Assembly: GCA_019739225.1 (NCBI GenBank) | Contig: JAHHDT010000003.1 | Span: forward strand, 310,001 to 374,000 | Direction: 5' to 3' | Origin: Aquamicrobium sp. | Lineage (GTDB): Bacteria; Pseudomonadota; Alphaproteobacteria; Rhizobiales; Rhizobiaceae | Length of the DNA: 64,000 bases | Shown: positions 53,790 through 63,195 of the stretch, in pieces | Layout: every line of letters starts with the position of its first letter | Numbering within the stretch: the first letter of the stretch is position 1 | Made by a program: the position numbers and the translations under genes | Notes under the pieces: model-generated | What the model saw: the letters and a program-made list of their open reading frames with translations, nothing else | Database searches by the model: none | Told to the model about the DNA's origin: nothing

Positions 53790-54266
53790 GTGGTCAGTAC
53801 GGGAAACAGCGTCCACAACACCGCCACCAGACCAACCCAGCCGCTAGCCCGGCTCACCACTCGCCAAAATCCCGGCGCGGCTCCAAACAGCTCGGAGTGG
53901 AGCATCATCAGCACCGATCTGCTTTACTGGTGGACAGGCGATCCCTTCTGGGCGCGCGCCGCAATGTGGGCGGTCGGGGCCGGTTTCCTGTTCGGGATGT
54001 TCGCGGGCTTTTCCGGCACGGCAGAACTGCTGCTGGTATCGGGCATTCGCGCCCGCGCCGCTGCGTGGACCCATTTCATCATTGCAGTGACCCTGCTGTC
54101 GCTGCTCGGCGCCAACTGGGGATACAGGCTCTACGGCTACGAAACCGCGGTTCTGCCCTATGGCATCCTGCTCTCTGCAGTGTGCGTGGCGGTCGTGGCT
54201 TTCACGGGCTGGCATGGCGGCAAGCTCGTCTTCGACTATCGGCTGGGTACATCGAAAGGAAGCTGA
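53790..54266 (+). pseudogene. DUF2231 membrane protein lacking its N-terminus
   Basis: From about 53901 the frame reads STDLLYWWTGDPFWARAAMW and AVGAGFLFGMFAGFSGTAEL, followed by two further helices and a VAFTGWHGGKLVFDYRLG end. This is the DUF2231 (cytochrome b561-like) fold, but the usual N-terminal segment with the first His and helix is missing and replaced by sequence without similarity. The remaining three helices may still be translated. It converges with and slightly overlaps the CopD-family gene. Confidence 0.6.
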
Positions 54267-54748
54267 CCGCCGCGCGGTTCCGTCAACCAGTCGGGAAAGG
54301 TGATCCAGTCGAGCTCGGGCTTTGCAAGAACGAGCAGCAATATGGCGATGGCGCAGCCGGTTATGCCGGTCATCGGCAGATAGGGGTTCGGCGGTCTGTG
54401 TTCGCCCGGCTCTTCGGCGATGCGCACGATGCTGCCGCCGATCCATGCATGGAGCACCAGCAGCAACGCCACGAAGACCAGCTTGGCAAAAAGCCACGGA
54501 ACGAAAGCCTCTCGCAGGAAGATCAGCCAGGTCCCGGCGACGACTGCCACCACGGCCGCCGGCGTGACCACGGTCGTGTAGGTGAGGTGGGTGGCGTGAC
54601 GGATAACGCGATAGTCGTTCTGCGAGATGGCCGGATCGTGCCTGGCCAGCATCAGAGGAAGCGTGATGAGCCCTCCGCACCAGATGCAGAGCGCAATCAC
54701 ATGCAGCGCCTTCCACAACGGAATCGTAGAAACCAGCCACTCTAGCAC
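54236..54748 (-). CDS. CopD-family membrane protein
   Basis: The 170-residue protein has four hydrophobic helices. The first carries LWKALHVIALCIWCGGLITL, with the His of the CopD/HemJ-like bundle; then RVIRHATHLTYTTVVTPAAV and FVPWLFAKLVFVALLLVLHA. Such proteins occur beside oxidase assembly and copper genes. The C-terminus overlaps the end of the DUF2231 fragment by about 30 bases. Copper transport is suggested by family only. Confidence 0.82.
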   Translation of the reverse strand: MLEWLVSTIPLWKALHVIALCIWCGGLITLPLMLARHDPAISQNDYRVIRHATHLTYTTVVTPAAVVAVVAGTWLIFLREAFVPWLFAKLVFVALLLVLHAWIGGSIVRIAEEPGEHRPPNPYLPMTGITGCAIAILLLVLAKPELDWITFPDWLTEPRGGQLPFDVPSR

Positions 54749-54886
54749 CGCGCACGGACCAAGGCTTATTCATCCTCCAATGAGTTCATGCCCCCATCAA
54801 GGCGTGGTAGCTGTTCTTGGTGGCTGTGGAAGTGCTCCAGTCTGCGCATTCACTCATCGGCCCGGCAGCAGATGCCCGAGGGGCGG

Positions 54887-55348
54887 TTAATAGACAAGAC
54901 CCGCTTCCCGACACGACTGCAATGTAATGCTGGAGACATCCGGTTCCGTCTCGGCCTTCGACGTTTCCCCCGGTGGGGCGGCTGCATTTGCGCCTTCTAA
55001 TGCGGGAGCCTGTTCGCTGCTGACCGAGGCAAGCCCGTCAATGTCTATCGACAGGGTCGCAGGGCGGTCGCGTGTTTCTCCTTCGGTGCCACGCGGGACA
55101 GATGATGTGGCGTCACCTTGCTCCGCGTCAGTGCGTTCCGTCGTATCCTGTGCGCGAGATTCAGAGCTTTCGATGTCGCTTTGTTCCTCCGACGCAAGTT
55201 GGGTGCAGTGGTCGATGAGGGCAGCCATGGCGCTGCGGTCTTGGGTCTCGAACTTCGCCTCGCCCAGATAAATCGGCTGTGCGAAGCCGACGTCGACGTC
55301 GACGAGGCCGAACAGCAGCAGGAGGGAGCACGCGGATATACGCATCAT
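54887..55348 (-). CDS. Secreted acidic protein of unknown function
   Basis: The 153-residue product starts with a signal peptide (MRISACSLLLLFGLVDVDVG, cleaved near FAQP). The mature part is rich in Glu, Asp, Ser and Ala and looks disordered from residue 60 to 140, with two Cys near the ends. It lies nine bases downstream of the cytochrome subunit of the gluconate dehydrogenase operon and in the same direction, so it may be the last gene of that operon. I do not know the family. Confidence 0.65.
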   Translation of the reverse strand: MMRISACSLLLLFGLVDVDVGFAQPIYLGEAKFETQDRSAMAALIDHCTQLASEEQSDIESSESRAQDTTERTDAEQGDATSSVPRGTEGETRDRPATLSIDIDGLASVSSEQAPALEGANAAAPPGETSKAETEPDVSSITLQSCREAGLVY

Positions 55349-55357
55349 CTCGAGTCC

Positions 55358-56608
55358 TCAGTGTTCATCTGCAAGGTATTCGCGCATCTCGCTTACCTGC
55401 GAGGCCGACACCGGACCGGCACTTCTGTCTCCGGACTGGCGAAGATAGGTCATCAGATCGGCGATCTGGTCGTCCGATAGCTTCCACTCGAAGGGCGGCA
55501 TTGCGAGGACACTTGGTATCGCCTCCGTCGGTTGGGCGCGCGCTCCTCCGAGGATGATGCGGATGGCGGTTGACGGATCCTCGGCCAGCACCTTGTTTGA
55601 AGTCCTAAGCGGAGCAAACAGGTAAGGAACACCCGACCGATCTGACGCATGGCAGGCCGCACAGTTGTCGAAGTAGATGGCTTCGCCGATCTCGACGCGG
55701 GCCGCATCAGGCTCGGCCTGGTTTTCTCGGGGTTGGTCATCAAGGCTCTTTAGGTAGGTGGCGATGGCCTCCAGGTCTTCCTGGTGTAAATGCTGAGTTG
55801 AAAGGGCGACAACCTCGCCCATGCGCTGCATTGGTGCGGTATGCCTCGAACGCCCGTCGCGAAGGAATTCGACGATGTCGTCTGGGTTCCAGTCGGCAAT
55901 TCCACCGTTCTCTCCGCCCCGAATATTCGGGGCGTACCAATTCTCCAATACTCCGCCACGAAGGTATTCGTCGGAATCGTCGGCGCCCAACGCATTTTTT
56001 CCGGTGTGACAACCTCCACAGTGCAGCGGCCCATCGACGAGATATCGGCCGCGGTTCCACGCATCCGACGCGTCAGGGTCGCTCACAAACTCCTCGTCAT
56101 CGAAGAAGAGCAGTTTCCAACCCCACACAGAGCGTCGGACGCTCAAGGGGAATGGAAGTTCGTTCTCCGGTACCTCGGCCGTTACCGGGTCAAGCGTTCG
56201 CAAATATGCAAAGATCGCATCGGTGTCGTCTCTCGTCATCAACGTGAAATACGGGTAGGGCATCGCCGGGTAGAGGTGGTGCCCGTCACGATCCATACCC
56301 TCGTTGAGAGCGCGATAGAAATCGTCCCGCGTCCAGTGGCCGAGCCCGGTCTCGTCGTCGGGTGTCAGATTGGACGAAAAAATGGTTCCGAAGGGAGTGC
56401 TCAGGCCGCGCCCGCCGGCAAACGGCACACCGTCATTTTCCAGATCGGTATGACATGCTTTACAGTCACCGGCCACGGTCAGGTAGCGGCCGCGCTCAAC
56501 TTGCGAATACGCCAGTTCCTGAGCCCGGGACGCTCCGGGCGTGAGGGTTGCACTGCAAATGAATGTCAGCGCCGCAAGGCTTGTTAGAGTGGGGGAGAGC
56601 CGTCTCAT
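55358..56608 (-). CDS. Triheme membrane-bound cytochrome c subunit of gluconate-type dehydrogenase
   Basis: The 416-residue protein has a signal peptide and three heme-binding motifs: CKACHTD, CGGCHTG and CAACHAS. This is the cytochrome subunit of GMC-type dehydrogenase complexes (gluconate 2-dehydrogenase, sorbitol or alcohol dehydrogenases), which passes electrons to quinone in the membrane. Its ATG overlaps the stop of the GMC flavoprotein gene (ATGA). Confidence 0.93.
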   Translation of the reverse strand: MRRLSPTLTSLAALTFICSATLTPGASRAQELAYSQVERGRYLTVAGDCKACHTDLENDGVPFAGGRGLSTPFGTIFSSNLTPDDETGLGHWTRDDFYRALNEGMDRDGHHLYPAMPYPYFTLMTRDDTDAIFAYLRTLDPVTAEVPENELPFPLSVRRSVWGWKLLFFDDEEFVSDPDASDAWNRGRYLVDGPLHCGGCHTGKNALGADDSDEYLRGGVLENWYAPNIRGGENGGIADWNPDDIVEFLRDGRSRHTAPMQRMGEVVALSTQHLHQEDLEAIATYLKSLDDQPRENQAEPDAARVEIGEAIYFDNCAACHASDRSGVPYLFAPLRTSNKVLAEDPSTAIRIILGGARAQPTEAIPSVLAMPPFEWKLSDDQIADLMTYLRQSGDRSAGPVSASQVSEMREYLADEH

Positions 56609-58365
56609 GGCTGCACCAACGGGCCAGGCTGACGCAGGTACTGGTTGACGATCGCGTCGACCGACCAGTAGGCCAGCGCTCCGACGGTACCTGTGGGATT
56701 GTAACCGGCGTTTTGGGGAAATAGCCCCGCGCCGGCGACGAACAGGTTGGGAAAATCCCAGCTCTGGCAGTATCTGTTGACTACACTGGTCCTCGGATCG
56801 GCACCCATGATCGTGCCGCCGGTATTATGCGTGGTCTGATACGGCACCGAGTCGTAGGAGCCGCGGCGAATATTGACCTTGACCTCGCGACCGCCCATGC
56901 CATTCGCTATCTGCTGTGCGATGGGGGTCAGGTGTTGCGTGAGCCTCCGGTCGTTGAGCGTGAAATCATAGGTCATACGCAATAGCGGGCGACCATGGGT
57001 ATCCGTATAGGTCGGGTCCAAGTCGAGATAGTTGCTGCGATGGGCCATCGATGCGCCGTGCACGCCGACGCTTGTCGTCTTTAGAAAGTTCTCGCGAACA
57101 GCCTTCTTCCAGCGACTTCCCCAACTCGGCACATTATCGGGAACCGGATGGCTTTCAATGGGCCGCGCATTGGTTGTGTGGCAGGCAATGTAGCCGCCTC
57201 CGATAAAACCGAGGCCCGAGTGATCGAAATTGTCGCCGTTATAATCATCGATAACCATACCGAGTGCACCGGCGCCGACGAAGCCGTTGGTGAATTCCTC
57301 GTCGTAGAAGACCGTGGCTGACGACATCACCTGATAGCAGTAGTTCTTGCCGACAACCCCATCGCCACTTTGCGGGTCATAGGGCTCCCCGATCTGCGAA
57401 AGCAGAAGCAGACGGGTGTTTTCCAACGGGTATGCGCAAAGCACGACCACCTCTGCCGGCTGAAAGAAGGTGTCGCCATTGGCGTCGATGTAGGTGACGC
57501 CGGAAGCCCGGGAGCCGTCGGCAGCCTTCTCGACCGACAGCACCTCCGAATTGGTGCGCAAAGCAAAGTTCGGACGCTGCATCAGCACCGGGATAATTGT
57601 CGTTTGCGGCGACGATTTCGAGTAGTTTCCGCAGCCGTGTTTCTCGCAGAATCCGCAATAGGTGCAGGGAGCCAGTTGAAGGCCCAGGGGATTGACGTAG
57701 GCCCGCGACATGTTCGCCGAAGGGACGGGGAACGGGTTCAGCCCCAGTTCCCGCGCAGCGGATGCAAACCTGTCTTGCGAGAACGTCATCTGCATCGGGG
57801 GGTTGGGGTAGTTGTCGCTGCGCGGGCCCTCGAACGGGTTGCCGCCTTCAACGGTCTCGCCATTCAAATTGCCTGCCTGGCCGCAAATACCGCAGATCTT
57901 CTCGAAGAAATCGAAATGCGGTTCGAGCTCGTCATATGTGACGCCGTAATCCTGAACTGTCACGTGTTCAGGTAAAGGACCGTACCGTTCCTCGTTGTGG
58001 GTGCGGGCCACGAAGTCCGATGGCAGAAAGCGATACGTCTGCCCGTTCCAGTGAACGCCAGCCCCCCCAACACCGTTTCCCGGGAGAAACGAGCCCCAGT
58101 GGCGCATCGGCAAGGCGGTTTGCGCACTGTTATTGCGAAAGGTCAGGGTAGCCTGGGATGCCTCCTGGAACATACCGTGCCGCCAGTAGTAGCGCAGTTC
58201 ATCCTGCGCGAACGTGGTGGCGAAGTCATTTGGAGTGTCTCGCCAGGGACCGCGCTCCAGCGCCAGGACGTTCAGCCCTGCAGCGGTCAGTTTCTCGGCG
58301 TAGATTGCGCCCGTCCAGCCGAAACCGACTAGAACGATGTCGACGCCTGGCAATTGTTTGGTCAT
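56605..58365 (-). CDS. GMC-family flavoprotein subunit (gluconate 2-dehydrogenase type)
   Basis: The 586-residue protein begins with the FAD dinucleotide fold VDIVLVGFGWTGAIYAEKLT. It has LRYYWRHGMFQEASQATLTF, GVGGAGVHWNGQTYRF and the catalytic end THNTGGTIMGADPRTSVVN. It lacks a Tat leader of its own, as usual for this complex, and is exported with subunit 3. It oxidises a polyol or sugar acid in the periplasm; the substrate (gluconate is the type case) is not proven by sequence. AGAGGG precedes the ATG. Confidence 0.92.
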   Translation of the reverse strand: MTKQLPGVDIVLVGFGWTGAIYAEKLTAAGLNVLALERGPWRDTPNDFATTFAQDELRYYWRHGMFQEASQATLTFRNNSAQTALPMRHWGSFLPGNGVGGAGVHWNGQTYRFLPSDFVARTHNEERYGPLPEHVTVQDYGVTYDELEPHFDFFEKICGICGQAGNLNGETVEGGNPFEGPRSDNYPNPPMQMTFSQDRFASAARELGLNPFPVPSANMSRAYVNPLGLQLAPCTYCGFCEKHGCGNYSKSSPQTTIIPVLMQRPNFALRTNSEVLSVEKAADGSRASGVTYIDANGDTFFQPAEVVVLCAYPLENTRLLLLSQIGEPYDPQSGDGVVGKNYCYQVMSSATVFYDEEFTNGFVGAGALGMVIDDYNGDNFDHSGLGFIGGGYIACHTTNARPIESHPVPDNVPSWGSRWKKAVRENFLKTTSVGVHGASMAHRSNYLDLDPTYTDTHGRPLLRMTYDFTLNDRRLTQHLTPIAQQIANGMGGREVKVNIRRGSYDSVPYQTTHNTGGTIMGADPRTSVVNRYCQSWDFPNLFVAGAGLFPQNAGYNPTGTVGALAYWSVDAIVNQYLRQPGPLVQP

Positions 58366-58386
58366 CGAAACCCTCTAAACTATGCT

Positions 58387-59121
58387 TTATGGTCGGTCCC
58401 AGCCGGGCCGGCCCATCAGGCTGACCGGCTCAAGCGGTATGGCTTTGCCGTGATGGTTCACGAAGTCGCGATAGTCGTAACGGGTTCCGGGAAAACCGAC
58501 GTAGCGCCACGCGATCATGTCGCGATTGCCGCCATAGATGGGATCGGCGAAAAATCCCTCGATCGCGTTCTTGAGGAGAAGGTCGAAGAAGACCTTTGCA
58601 GAAACGCCCTCGAATTGGATTTCTTCTTCGTCGAGACCGGTCAAGACAGTGTCTTGCTGATCTTCGGAGAGGTCCACGAAACGTGCTTCGTGTTGGGATG
58701 CGCAGTAGGTCTCGAGTTCCGCAAGCGCCGATCTGTACAGGATCGCTGGAGGGTGCTCGCTTTGGTAGCCTTGCGTAGCGGTCCCCTGACCGTAGGGCCC
58801 CTTCATGTACCAGTGCTGTCCGCGCCCGTAGAATCCAGCCATCTGACGGTCGATGAACGTAACGACGTCCGCTTCCGTCGCGCCCGGTCCATCCTCGTCG
58901 CTTGGGATGAGCCGCGCGCAGATCGCCGCGACCGTTTCGCGTTCCTCAGGTGTAAAGAACCTGTCGCTCGAGGTGCCGTAATATGGGATTTCACCCCTGG
59001 AGGGCGCCCATGGCACACCCGCACCGCGTCCAAACTCTTTAGCAAAGGCGTGTGGTACTGCCAGTGCGGTTCCGCCAAGAAGCATGAGCCTCATTACATG
59101 GCGTCGCGTCAACGAGTGCAC
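58387..59121 (-). CDS. Gluconate 2-dehydrogenase subunit 3 family protein with Tat signal
   Basis: The 244-residue protein begins with a twin-arginine-type signal (TRRHVMRLMLLGGTALAVPH, ending AFA). The body has FFTPEERETVAAICARLIPS and EDGPGATEADVVTFIDRQMA, typical of subunit 3. I prefer GTG 59121 because GGGAGG lies six bases upstream; ATGs further up give longer N-termini without sense. It is the first gene of the operon and carries the flavoprotein through Tat. Confidence 0.9.
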   Translation of the reverse strand: MHSLTRRHVMRLMLLGGTALAVPHAFAKEFGRGAGVPWAPSRGEIPYYGTSSDRFFTPEERETVAAICARLIPSDEDGPGATEADVVTFIDRQMAGFYGRGQHWYMKGPYGQGTATQGYQSEHPPAILYRSALAELETYCASQHEARFVDLSEDQQDTVLTGLDEEEIQFEGVSAKVFFDLLLKNAIEGFFADPIYGGNRDMIAWRYVGFPGTRYDYRDFVNHHGKAIPLEPVSLMGRPGWDRP

Positions 59122-59145
59122 GATATGCCTCCCTCTTTGAGACAT

Positions 59146-59467
59146 AACCGCCAACGCATGAGGAGGTTCCAACAATCTTATGACAGATCGCTGTAGACAA
59201 CTTGTGTCTGGTTACGCACACGTGAATGATAGCTCCCAATGGCAAAATCCAGAGATACTATGAGAGGAGGATGTCGCGGGGAGTTGTTTCTTGGATAGTA
59301 CAATCAGGTCGACCGCATCCTCATGACAGGCATCTGCTGTAGTGCGCGATTAGACAAGGCTCCGCTCCGGAGGGCTGGGGACGCGTCGCCTCGGTAGAGT
59401 CGAAGCGGATTGCCGAATTACCTGCGTTCTGCGACATAATTGGGATAGGAGACATGCGAGGGACACT
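59146..59467. other. Intergenic region between divergent genes
   Basis: It should contain the promoters of the gluconate-dehydrogenase operon (minus) and of the small gene at 59468 (plus). No clear sigma-70 or EcfG element was found. Confidence 0.45.
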
Positions 59468-59743
59468 ATGTCAGCTGATGCGAGAGCGGCTGTCGTGCAG
59501 CTACGAGCATTGCTTTTGGCGGATGCGCCAATCGATATAGGCCATGCGCGCCGGTTGATCGAAGCGGCCGCCGGGCGGCTGGCTGATCCTGCCTCAGCTC
59601 AGGAGCTGGTCGAGACGTTCCTGTGTCTCATCCAAATCAATGCAGTCGATTACGGCAACATGCACGACGTCAAAGACCCCATCGGGGAGGCGCTGTCACT
59701 GCTGAGCGCCAGCGAAGCTGAAAGGAACTGGCGGAGACAGTAG
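59468..59743 (+). CDS. Small helical hypothetical protein
   Basis: The 91-residue protein starts SADARAAVVQLRALLLADAP and contains ARRLIEAAAGRLADPASAQE and LIQINAVDYGNMHDVKDPIG. GAGGG lies six bases before ATG 59468. Predicted to be all helical, without signal or membrane parts. Not recognised. It converges on the truncated glucose dehydrogenase. Confidence 0.65.
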   Translation: MSADARAAVVQLRALLLADAPIDIGHARRLIEAAAGRLADPASAQELVETFLCLIQINAVDYGNMHDVKDPIGEALSLLSASEAERNWRRQ

Positions 59744-59752
59744 CTGCACGCG

Positions 59753-60400
59753 CTACTTCTGCCCTCGGGCATAGGTGGACAGCAATAGCCGCCCTGCACT
59801 TGCCTCGACCCGGTAATGGGTGAGGCCGAGACACGTCTGGTGCTGCCGCATCTGATTGTGCCCGACGGTGGCGTCGTATCGCCATTGTTCCTCGCCGCTG
59901 ACGGGATCGAGGGCAATCGCGATGTGGTGCGGCGTGCACAGGTAGAGTAACCCGTCGACCATGGTCGGCGTCACTTCATATGTCGTTTCCTCGGGGTCGA
60001 CTTCCGGATTGCGGACGTCACCCGTGCGGTACTCCCAAGCCTTCTCCAACTGGCCGACATTTGCCGGCGTTATCGCTGCAAGCGGCGAGTAGTGGCTGCC
60101 TCCGCTCGTGCGGCCGTAAGCCACCCATTGCTCGGGCGGCACACTCGCCTCGCTCGGCGGCAATGAGTTTTCCGCAGCGTCCGCCACCTGGCCCTTGATT
60201 GCGTGAGGCTCGCCAAGCATTGCTGCAACTGCGACGGCAACAGATGCGAAGAGTGCCGCGCCAAGCGCTGCGCCGCCCCATTTCCAGGCGCCTGCCATAT
60301 TGGGTGGCCGCCGGCCAATCAGCACGCCCAGCAACAGGATGCCGAGCACTACGATCAGCCCGCCGCGCGGCGTCAGGGCTCCACCGGTTCATTCCCGCTT
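59753..60400 (-). pseudogene. PQQ-dependent membrane glucose dehydrogenase, remnant of N-terminal part
   Basis: The minus strand shows a final membrane helix (GLIVVLGILLLGVLIGRRPP), a second helix, and the start of the PQQ beta-propeller: EQWVAYGRTSGGSHYSPLAA, VGQLEKAWEYRTGDVRNPEV and EVTPTMVDGLLYLCTPHHIA. It stops at 59753, about 550 residues short of a normal Gcd, and the first membrane helices are missing too. The enzyme cannot be active. Confidence 0.8.
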
Positions 60401-60476
60401 CGTACAGAGTTTGCGCCAAATACCCCTTCTGCGACGGCCAAATGGAACATAGGGTTCCAACACTTGTTATTGATCC

Positions 60477-61058
60477 ATGGCGATTTTCGAGGGGATGTTG
60501 TCGCAGCATATGGCCGTGCATATCACGGCCATGAATGTGCTTGCGCCCTTCGCGGTACTGGCCTTTCCGCGCTTTGCAGCTCGGCTTGCCGGAGGGGGAG
60601 GGGTTGGTCTCGCTCTCGCGACCGCCTGTCAGTCAGCTCTGCTTTGGATTTGGCATATCCCGGCTATGCTCGGAGCAGCAGTGCAGAGCCCATCCTTGCT
60701 CTTGGCAATGCATGGTTCGCTCCTCGCTGTGGCATTTTGGTTCTGGGCAGCGGTCATCCGCCGTATCAGGCAGGGCGAATGGTCTTCGATGGCGGCCCTG
60801 CTCGTGAGCGGCAAGCTCTTCTGTCTGCTCGGCGTGCTGCTCACCTTTTCACCGCGCGCCATCTACTGGCAACAAGCGCTTTTGCAATCCTGTTTCGGCA
60901 TTCAGGCCGCTCCGTTGGTCGACCAGCAGGCCGCTGGGCTGCTCATGCTTGTTGCCTGTCCCGCCGTCTTTGTCGGCGCCGCAATCGTTGCTGCTAAACG
61001 GTGGCTCCAGTCCGCAGGTTTGGCTAATGGCTGGCACCCGCACCCGGAGTCGCGCTGA
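60477..61058 (+). CDS. Cytochrome c oxidase assembly protein CtaG (Caa3_CtaG family)
   Basis: The 193-residue protein has five to six helices with SQHMAVHITAMNVLAPFAVL, LLWIWHIPAMLGAAV and FSPRAIYWQQALLQSCFGI, including the conserved His and Trp residues of Caa3_CtaG. It is shorter than the Bacillus type but normal for this subfamily. It is needed to insert copper into caa3-type oxidases. The stop overlaps the next ATG (TGATG). Confidence 0.88.
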   Translation: MAIFEGMLSQHMAVHITAMNVLAPFAVLAFPRFAARLAGGGGVGLALATACQSALLWIWHIPAMLGAAVQSPSLLLAMHGSLLAVAFWFWAAVIRRIRQGEWSSMAALLVSGKLFCLLGVLLTFSPRAIYWQQALLQSCFGIQAAPLVDQQAAGLLMLVACPAVFVGAAIVAAKRWLQSAGLANGWHPHPESR

Positions 61059-62197
61059 TGGCGATCTTTCTGCCACGTCGCCGGGCGGTCGCACTCGGCG
61101 CGATAATGGTCATCGCGGGAGGGTTGGCACTCGGCGCCGTATTTGTTCTCTCGGGCGCCTACAACGTTGCAGCCTCGGTACGCCATTTCGACATTACCAA
61201 CAAGCTCATCAAACTGACGCTCCGGCGCTCGATCGATACGCACAGCGCGTTCGTCAAAGTTCCCGACCTTCAGAATGCTGACCTGGTACGGCTTGGAGCG
61301 CGCCACTTCGCCAACGGCTGTCAGCCCTGCCATGCAGCGCCCGGGTCTCGCCAGAACCCGATTGTCGCGGGAATGTATCCGTCCGCTCCGCCATTGGGCG
61401 TAAATGCAGACGATTGGGAACAGGATGAACTTTTCTGGATCGTTCGACACGGTTTGAAATTTACAGGCATGCCGCAGTGGGTCGGCGACGGACGGGATGA
61501 CGAGGTCTGGGCGGTTGTGGCCTTCCTGCGTGAGTTGCCGGGCATGTCGGAGCAACGCTACAATGAACTCGCAGGCGCTGCAGGATCCCGGTCCGGCTTC
61601 ACGCTGGAAGTGGCGGGTGAAGAGCTATTCGCGCAATGCATTGCCTGCCACGGCGATGACCGCACCGAACCAGTCTCCGCGACCGTGCCGTCATTGGACG
61701 GACAGAAGCAGGCCTATCTTCGCCGTGCCCTCGAAGAGTATGCGCTCGACATGCGACAGAGCGGCATGATGGAGCCGCTGGCGGCCGCATTGTCGCGTGA
61801 GCAGATCGAAACGCTTTCCGAACGTTTTGCCAGGATGTCCCGACGACCGCTCGAACGGACGCCGGCCGAAAAAGGGAGAGATAGCCAGCGCGAACGCGGA
61901 CAGCACATAGCAATGAAAGGGATCCCACGGCAAAGCGTGCCGGCTTGCGCGAGCTGTCATGGCCAGACGTCGGCAGCCACGTTCCCCCGACTGGCCGGAT
62001 TATCGAAGGCTTATCTGGCGACGCAACTCCGTCTTTACCGGCAGGGGACACGCGGTGACTCGGCTTATGGGCAAATTATGCAGAGCGTGGCGCGGAAGCT
62101 GACCGATGAACAGGCTGACGACGTTGCGACCTATCTCGCCGGGGTGAGCGACTTGCCTTCCATCGAAGCTCCCGCGCCCGCGAGTACCCCAAGATGA
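61058..62197 (+). CDS. Triheme cytochrome c
   Basis: The 379-residue protein has an N-terminal membrane anchor (ALGAIMVIAGGLALGAVFVL) and three heme motifs: CQPCHAA, CIACHGD and CASCHGQ. The second and third domains resemble tandem c4-type cytochromes (QSVARKLTDEQADDVATYLA). It sits between ctaG and coxB with overlapping start and stop codons, so it is an electron donor to, or part of, the oxidase module. Confidence 0.9.
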   Translation: MAIFLPRRRAVALGAIMVIAGGLALGAVFVLSGAYNVAASVRHFDITNKLIKLTLRRSIDTHSAFVKVPDLQNADLVRLGARHFANGCQPCHAAPGSRQNPIVAGMYPSAPPLGVNADDWEQDELFWIVRHGLKFTGMPQWVGDGRDDEVWAVVAFLRELPGMSEQRYNELAGAAGSRSGFTLEVAGEELFAQCIACHGDDRTEPVSATVPSLDGQKQAYLRRALEEYALDMRQSGMMEPLAAALSREQIETLSERFARMSRRPLERTPAEKGRDSQRERGQHIAMKGIPRQSVPACASCHGQTSAATFPRLAGLSKAYLATQLRLYRQGTRGDSAYGQIMQSVARKLTDEQADDVATYLAGVSDLPSIEAPAPASTPR

Positions 62198-63192
62198 CCA
62201 GGCGGGGATTTACAACTCTTGGATTCACTTTCGGCGCCGCCACCGTACTGGGGGGGTGTTCCGGCCCGCAATCGGTCTTCGACGCCAGCGGCGCCGAAGC
62301 CCAGGAGATCATGCCACTTTTCTGGACGGTGACCGGGATTGCCGTGGCCGTGACGGTGTTGGTCATTACGGTCTCGGCAATTGCAGTCTTTGCGCCGGTT
62401 CATTGGCGTCGTCACCTGACGTCGGAGAAGTTTGTCGTGGCTTTCGGCATCTTCCTGCCGGTATTCGTTCTCAGCGGACTCCTGACTTACGGGCTCCTGG
62501 TCATGCAAGCGGGTTCGGCGCGCTCGAGGTCTGCTGAGGGCCCCGGCGTCACGATCATTGGTGAGCAGTGGTGGTGGCGGGTGATCTATGATGGCCCAGA
62601 GGGCGAAGAGATCGTCAGTGCCAACGAACTGCGTCTACCGGTCGGGCGACCGGTAGCCATCCGGCTCCAGTCCGACAATGTGATCCACAGCTTCTGGGCG
62701 CCGCAGCTCGGCGGCAAGCTTGATATGATTCCCGGACGCACAAACACGCTTACGGTCGAAGCGATTGAGCCCGGCATCAGCCGGGCCCAGTGTGCGGAGT
62801 ATTGCGGCGGCGCGCATGCCCTTATGTCAATGTACGTGGTCGCCATGGAGCCGGACGATTACCGGCAATGGCTTGAAGCCGAGGTGAACCCCGCCACCAA
62901 ACCGGCAGATGCGGTCAGGCGAGAAGGGCAGCGGCTGTTCATTGCGCATGGGTGCGGAGGTTGCCATGCGGTCCGTGGCACGCCGGCAGCCGGAACGATC
63001 GGGCCGGACCTGACCCATGTGGGCAGCAGGCACTCCCTCGCCGCCGCAAGGCTGCCCAACGACCCGCAGTCGTTTCGCCGTTGGCTAACGGACAACCAGC
63101 ACATCAAGCCCGACAATTTCATGCCTGAGTATGACGTTTTCTCCGATTCCGAACTGGACGCCATCGCCGCTTATCTCGACGGTCTGGAATAG
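62194..63192 (+). CDS. Cytochrome c oxidase subunit II with fused cytochrome c (caa3-type CoxB)
   Basis: The 332-residue protein has a lipoprotein-type signal (LGGC lipobox near residue 21), two membrane helices, and the CuA domain with EQWWWRVIYDG, NVIHSFWAPQLGGKLDMIPG and AQCAEYCGGAHALMSMYV, giving both Cys, the His and Met ligands. A C-terminal heme domain has CGGCHAV and a KPDNFMPEYDV Met ligand. Its ATG overlaps the cytochrome stop. The catalytic subunit I gene is not present after it. Confidence 0.93.
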   Translation: MTRRGFTTLGFTFGAATVLGGCSGPQSVFDASGAEAQEIMPLFWTVTGIAVAVTVLVITVSAIAVFAPVHWRRHLTSEKFVVAFGIFLPVFVLSGLLTYGLLVMQAGSARSRSAEGPGVTIIGEQWWWRVIYDGPEGEEIVSANELRLPVGRPVAIRLQSDNVIHSFWAPQLGGKLDMIPGRTNTLTVEAIEPGISRAQCAEYCGGAHALMSMYVVAMEPDDYRQWLEAEVNPATKPADAVRREGQRLFIAHGCGGCHAVRGTPAAGTIGPDLTHVGSRHSLAAARLPNDPQSFRRWLTDNQHIKPDNFMPEYDVFSDSELDAIAAYLDGLE

Positions 63193-63195
63193 GCC

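Noticed and set aside
53021-54745. Long plus-strand frame of 574 codons
   Set aside because: Arg/His/Pro-rich antisense artefact of high GC; the DUF2231 and CopD genes in other frames explain the region.
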